Assembly: GCA_937900675.1 (NCBI GenBank)
Contig: CALCEA010000156.1
Location: 1-7,699, forward strand
Direction: 5' to 3'
DNA length: 7,699 nt
Origin: an uncultured Chitinophagaceae bacterium
GTDB taxonomy: Bacteria > Bacteroidota > Bacteroidia > Chitinophagales > Chitinophagaceae
The notes under the pieces are model-generated. The model saw nothing but the letters and a program-made list of their open reading frames with translations. It ran no database searches and was not told the origin of the DNA. Position 1 is the stretch's first letter, and every line of letters begins with the position of its first letter. Positions 1 to 6,200 of this stretch are shown here, piece by piece. Both the position numbers and the translations under genes were made by a program.

Positions 1-1
1 G

Positions 2-253
2 GTTGATAAGCACTATAGGATTAGCTTGTACAGTTACAGTGAAGGTATTACTAAAGGATGAACACCCATAAGAATCTGCAATGAGCACTTTGTAAATACC
101 AGATGCATTAACAGTTATGGTATTTGTATATCCATTTAGCATTGGAGCACCATTATAGTACCATTGATAGGTTGCATTTTGAAGAATTGCAGCACTTAAT
201 GTTACAGAGCCACCTGAGCAAAAAGTTAATGGACCAGAAATTGTAACATTTGT
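2..253 (-). repeat. Ig-like module 25 (last module in window)
   Basis: Residues 2483-2566. LTFCSGGSVTLSAAI, ATYQWYYNGAPMLNGYTNTI, GIYKVLIADSCGYSSFS, then TFTVTVQANPIVLIN. The domain is complete and the window stops in the following linker, so at least one more domain is expected beyond position 1. Confidence 0.8.
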
Positions 254-3200
254 ATTTACAATATGAACATCAACTACAATAGCATTTGAAGTAGTTGTAC
301 AATTAGATGAATTAGTAATTCTTATCGTATAGGTTCCTGAAGTTTTTGCAATGTATACATTAGCGTTTGCACCAGGTATTGCAACTCCATTATTGTACCA
401 TTGATAAATTAACCCATTATTATTAGCAGATACTGTTGGAGACGAAGTTAAACTTGCAGACAATGTTGTTGCAGTACCAGCACAATTAATAATTGAACTA
501 GGTGTTAATGAACCATTCAACAAAGGTTGACTAGGTAATGGTTGTGGATTAATAGTAGCACTTGTAATTGAACTTGTACAACCACTGGTATTTTTTACTG
601 TTACTGAATAATTACCTGCGGATAAGCCAGTGAAAAGATTACTAGATTGATAATTAATACCATCAATACTATAAGTATTATTATTATCACTCACCGTAAT
701 ATTAATTGAACCAGTTGTAGTAACACAATCAGGCTGAGTTAAAGTTATTACTGGAACTGTTGGAGTTGGTGGAGCTGTATTTATAATTGCCGAAATTGCT
801 AAACTTACACAACCTGTACTTGCATTTCTTTGAGTAATAGAATAGGCCGCATTGGCTGGGATATTATTAAATAGTCCAGAAGTATTACTAAACACTCCGC
901 CATTAATTAAATATGTAGCTCCTGAAATACCTCTAGTTAAACTGATAGTAGCAGTATTAACATTACATGTTGGCTGAGTGATAAAGGCAGTTAAAGTCGC
1001 AGGAGCTGGATTTATTGTTACTACAAGAGTTGCTCTATCACTTTCAATTCCATTAATAGTTTGACTTACATAATAATTAAAAGTACCAGCATTACTAGTT
1101 GAAGGGACTGGTGCAATATTATCTGCTACCCCACCAGTAGATAATAAATACCAATTTAAGGTAGCTCCAACAGTAGCAGAAACATTTCCTGCCAAGCTAT
1201 TCGCAGTAACTCCTTGACAATATGTAGCTGGAGTCACAGAAGGTATTGATGATTTTATATCAATTGAAATGGTTTGAGCTGGACTCTCACAACCATTGCT
1301 TAATGCTTTCACTGATAAAATTCCACCTGTTGAACCAGTTGTTGTCGTAATAGTATTTGTATTGGTTGAAGATGTAATCGTCCATGTATTTGATGGTAAT
1401 GTCCAAGTATAAGAGGTAGCTCCATTTACCACACTAGCCTGATAATTTTCTGTGACATTTGCATTAACTATATTATTACCAGTTATTGCTGAAGGTGCAT
1501 TCGGGGTTATTGGTTGAGTTGCGATTATTGCATCTGTTGCAACACTCACACAACCATTATTATATTTAGTTGTAACGGAATAAGACCCAGCATTTAATCC
1601 AGTAAATAAATTACTTGTTTGATAATTGATTCCATTTATACTATATGTATAATTTGCGCCTAAACTTGTTATTGAAATAGTTCCTGTGGCAATGGTACAA
1701 GTTGGGTCAATAATAGTTACAGTTGGTGTAGCTGCTCTAGCAGGTACAGCATTTACTACCACATTTAATGCAGGACTGGTACAACCAGTTGCACTATTGG
1801 TTATAGTAATATTATATGCAGTAGCAGGACTCAAATTGGTAAAAATACCTGTACTATTAGTATTGGAGTAAACACCACTAGAACTGGAAGTAACCGTATA
1901 AGAATAAGTGCCAGCACCTGGGCTATTCACTGTAATAGTTCCAGTTGAAATAGAACAATTTGGTTGGGTTACTGTTGCTATTGGTAAAGCAGGTAAAGGA
2001 TTAAAGACTAAACTATTATTATTGGTATTATTAGTAGTTGTAGCAATACAACCATTTGCATCAGTCACTTTTAAATCATATATACCAGCATTATTTGTAG
2101 TATACACAGTTGAATTTGCTCCTGTAATATTTACACCACTATTTAACCATTGATAAGTAGTAATACTTGCAGTGCCTGAAGCAGTTCCAGTTAATACAGT
2201 GGTTGAACCAGCGCAATTAGCTGTATATCCAGAAATGTTTACTATTGGTAATGGGTTGACTTCTACTTGAGCAGGGCAAGATGTATGAGTCGTATTATTA
2301 GCTTCTCTAACAATTACCTGATAATATCCGTTTGTATTTGCATTAAAAGTTGCTGAAGTCCCATTAGAAGCTACATTCGTATATGTACCAGTTGCTGTTG
2401 TAGAACTAATTTGCCATTGATAAGTAAGACTACCTGTTAATCCAGTTGTGTTTGCAGTTAATTGAGCATTATTGCCTTGACAAATAGTAGAAACAGAAGG
2501 ACTTGAACTTACCGTCTTAATTACAAAAGGATCGGAATTATTTACACATCCATATGCATCTGTTACAATAACTCTGTATGTCCCAATAGTACTTGTTTCA
2601 AATTGAGCATCTAAACCTGTTAAGCTGGCAGTACTTGAAGTAGAAGATCCAGTATTTGAGTAGGTATTGGTATTTACATCAGTTAATACCTGCCATTGAT
2701 ACCCAGGACTTGAAGCATTGGTAGTTACAGATAATTTTACAAGTGGATTGTTACAATTATTATTATTTGTTCCAAGTTGATTGATTTGTGCAATAGCAAT
2801 TGAAGCAGGGCTAATAATATTTATATTAACAATATCACTCGGCACACTTGAACAACCAGAATTTGGATTGGTTGCTACAAAACTAAAATCGCCAGACAAA
2901 ATTGTTGTGTAGGATAAAGTATTTGCACCACCTATTGCAGTAGCAACATCATTTATATTTTTAAACCATTGATAAGTTGGTGTATATCCAACACTTGAAA
3001 CATTCGCAGTTAAAATTGCAGAACCTCCGGAACAAACCGCTCCATTTATATTAGAAGTAACAATAGGCTTAGCTGGGACAATAGGTGCAGGATCAATTGA
3101 AACTTTTAATACTTGACTCGAACAACCTTTAGCATCTTTTTGAATGATAAAATAATCTTGATTCGCTAATAAGCCACTGTATGAGTTACTTGATCCAAAA

Positions 3201-6200
3201 TTTACGCCATTATCTATACTGATTTGATTACCCAAACTAGCATTTATAAGAATTTGACCTGTATTAATGGTACATGTTGGTTGTGTAATTACTGCAGTAA
3301 CTGCTGAAGGTGCTGCATTAACCGTAACAGTAATTAAAGATCTATCGCTTTCTATACCATTAACAATCTGACTTACATAATAATTTTGTATTCCACTAAC
3401 AGCTGTTGATGGAACGGGTGCATTATTTGAAGGTGTCCCCCCTGTTGCCACTGTGTACCATTGTAAAGTACCTCCTGTCATTGGAGTCGCTGATATAGCA
3501 GAAGCAATATCTCCTTGGCAATAAACATAAGGCCCTACATTTGTTACATCTACAGGCGGAGGTTTAATTCCCACAATTAGAGTTTGTGCAATACCAACGC
3601 ATCCATTAAGTGTAGGTGTTACCTTAAGTGTTCCGGCTCCATTTATTGTTGTCGATATTGAATTTACCCCTAAACCAGATACTTGGTTTTGAATAATTGT
3701 TGCATTTCCAGTACCAGATTGTATCGTCCAATTAGTAGGCACTGTCCAACTGTACTCTACTCCATTTGTATATGTAACAGAATATGATTCGGTACTATTA
3801 TCAGCAGGAGAAGACTTTCCAGAGATAGAAGAAGGTTGTGCTGGTAATGGTTTTACTATTACAACAATTTCAACTCTATCACTTTCTACCCCATTGACAG
3901 TTTGGCTAACAAAATAGGAAGTAGTTCCATCAGTAGTAGTAGAAGGTGTAGGCGCAACTGTACTTGCTGTTCCAGCATATGGAACTGTATACCAATTAAA
4001 AGTAGAACCATTAGAGCCGGATGCTGTTAATTGAATTGCAGTAGCTCCCTGACAATAAGTAATGGTATTTCCATTAATTCCTGAATTCCCTGAAATATTT
4101 GGAACAGCTGGTTTTAATCCAACTGATAATGATTGAATATTACTAATACATCCATCAATAATTGCAGCTACTGTTATATTTCCATTAGAGGTTCCTACTG
4201 TAGCATCAATTGTATTAGTGGAAGAACTTCCAGTCCAATCATTAGGAAGTGTCCAAGTATAAGATGTAGCACTTTGAACACCAGCAATTGAATAAGTTAT
4301 TAATTCTCCAGCTAAAGGATTCACAATACCAGAAATAGAACCTGGTGTTGTCGGTGTTGGTTTAACATCCACTATTACTTCTACTCTTTCACTCTCTAAA
4401 CCAAAAATAGTTTGAGAAACATAATAACTGGTTTTTGTTACTGTTCCAGTAGAAGGTGTTGGTGCACCATTTAATGCAGATCCTCCAACAGAACTTGTAT
4501 ACCAATTGGCAGTTGCTCCTTGAGTCAATGTTGCTGTTAAAGCTACTGGAGTAGCATTTTGACAATATGTAATTGTATTACCTACAATATTTGTATTATT
4601 AGTAATTGCTGGTTTTGCTGGTTTAGTTGTTACAGTAACCAATTGTCTTGGTGTACTCGTACAACCAGAACCATTACCATCTAATTGATTTACATAATAA
4701 TTTACCACACCAACAGCTGTTGTACTTGGTATAACTGGAGCAGATAATACAGTACCTCCAGTTAATTGAGACCACCATTGTAAACTCATGCCCGCACTAG
4801 CAGTTGCAGAAAGTGGAAAAGCATTATCATTTAAATAATAAGATTGGTTACTTCCAGTAATATTCACTGAAGGTATTACAGCATTAATATTCAAGATAAA
4901 CGATGCACCTGTAGCGCTATAACATCCAGTATTATTGTCTTTAGCAAATAAATAATAAGTATAAGAACCAGCAGTTGAATTAGCTGGAATAATTGGATTT
5001 AATAATTTAGTATTACTATTTGGAGAACTAGCATTATGCCACTCATATGTTATTCCAGATAAATTAGTTGGTTGTAATGTGCTTAAATCAAAACTTTGAT
5101 TATTACATATTGTAGTTGCATTATTGGCAATACTAGGCGTTGCAGGAGTTGGATTAATAGTGACTGTTGTAGCCGAGCTTGTATTTGTACAACCTAATCC
5201 ATCAGTTACCTTAACTGTATAATCACCAGAATTAGGCGCTACTAAACTTGATCCGGTTGAACTATATGTTGCACTATTTATATTTGTATTATTTAATAAC
5301 CATTGATATGTAGGGGTATTTGTTCCAGTACTAGCATTTAAGGTTACAGTTTGACCAGCACAAGCTGCTGCAGTCGCTCCATTGGTGATGGTTGCAGTTG
5401 GCAATGGATTTACAGTAACTGTAATTGGATCTGTTGTATTTGTCCTAAATACAACATTAGTATTACTTATAGGTGTACCATTATTTTTAAATAATGCTGC
5501 ATAGTCGCCGCTTGTAGTTGCTGTAAATGTAGTTGATGTTACAGAAGTACTTGTGTAGGTGATTGGATTTGCATTTTTATCTAAAATCTTAATCCATTCT
5601 ACTTGATTCGCACCTACTGGCATTGAAGTTGTTAGAACAACGCTTCCGCCTTGACAAAAAGTAGTAGATCCATTGGTATTAGTACCTGGTATAGCAGAAA
5701 TAACTGAAACATCAGATGTAGCAGAACAACCTGATGCGTTGGTTACTTGAACTTTAAATTGACCAATTGTACTTACAGAATATGTTTGCGATGTTACTCC
5801 AGTACTTGTAAATGTTCCACCAGAAATATTTGGATTACTATACCATAAATAAGTTTGTGTCCCAGTTCCAGAAGCTGCAGTTAGTGTAGTAGAACCACCG
5901 CTTAATGTAACAGAGGAGCCCTGTGTAATTACTGCAGTTGGTAAAGGATTTACGGTAACATTCAAATATTGAGGTGCTTGTTGTAAAAATTGGAATAAAC
6001 CTAAAAATGGTCCCCAAGCAGTATAAGTAGTAGCAGAGGTTATGTTTGATCCTGAAGCAGAAGCATCAGGTACTATATATACATTACCAACTGTTGTATT
6101 TGTAGAGACATAACTTGTAGAACTTGAAGGATAATAAAAAGTTGGATATGCGCCAGCGTTCGGTAATGTAGTTGGATTTTTGATTATAAAATAAGCATTA

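Noticed and set aside
1686..2153. Short plus-strand open frames at 1686-1871 and 1908-2153 coding hydrophobic peptides
   Set aside because: They lie antisense to the long minus-strand frame. Their Val/Leu/Ile-rich content is what results from reading Thr/Asn/Gly-rich codons on the opposite strand, and I recognise no family or ribosome binding site.
4610..4870. Calcium-binding loop suggested by LDGNGSGC in module 7
   Set aside because: It is a single occurrence in the turn that precedes the usual GC of this module class; no repeated DxDxDG pattern as in TSP3 or dockerin repeats is present.
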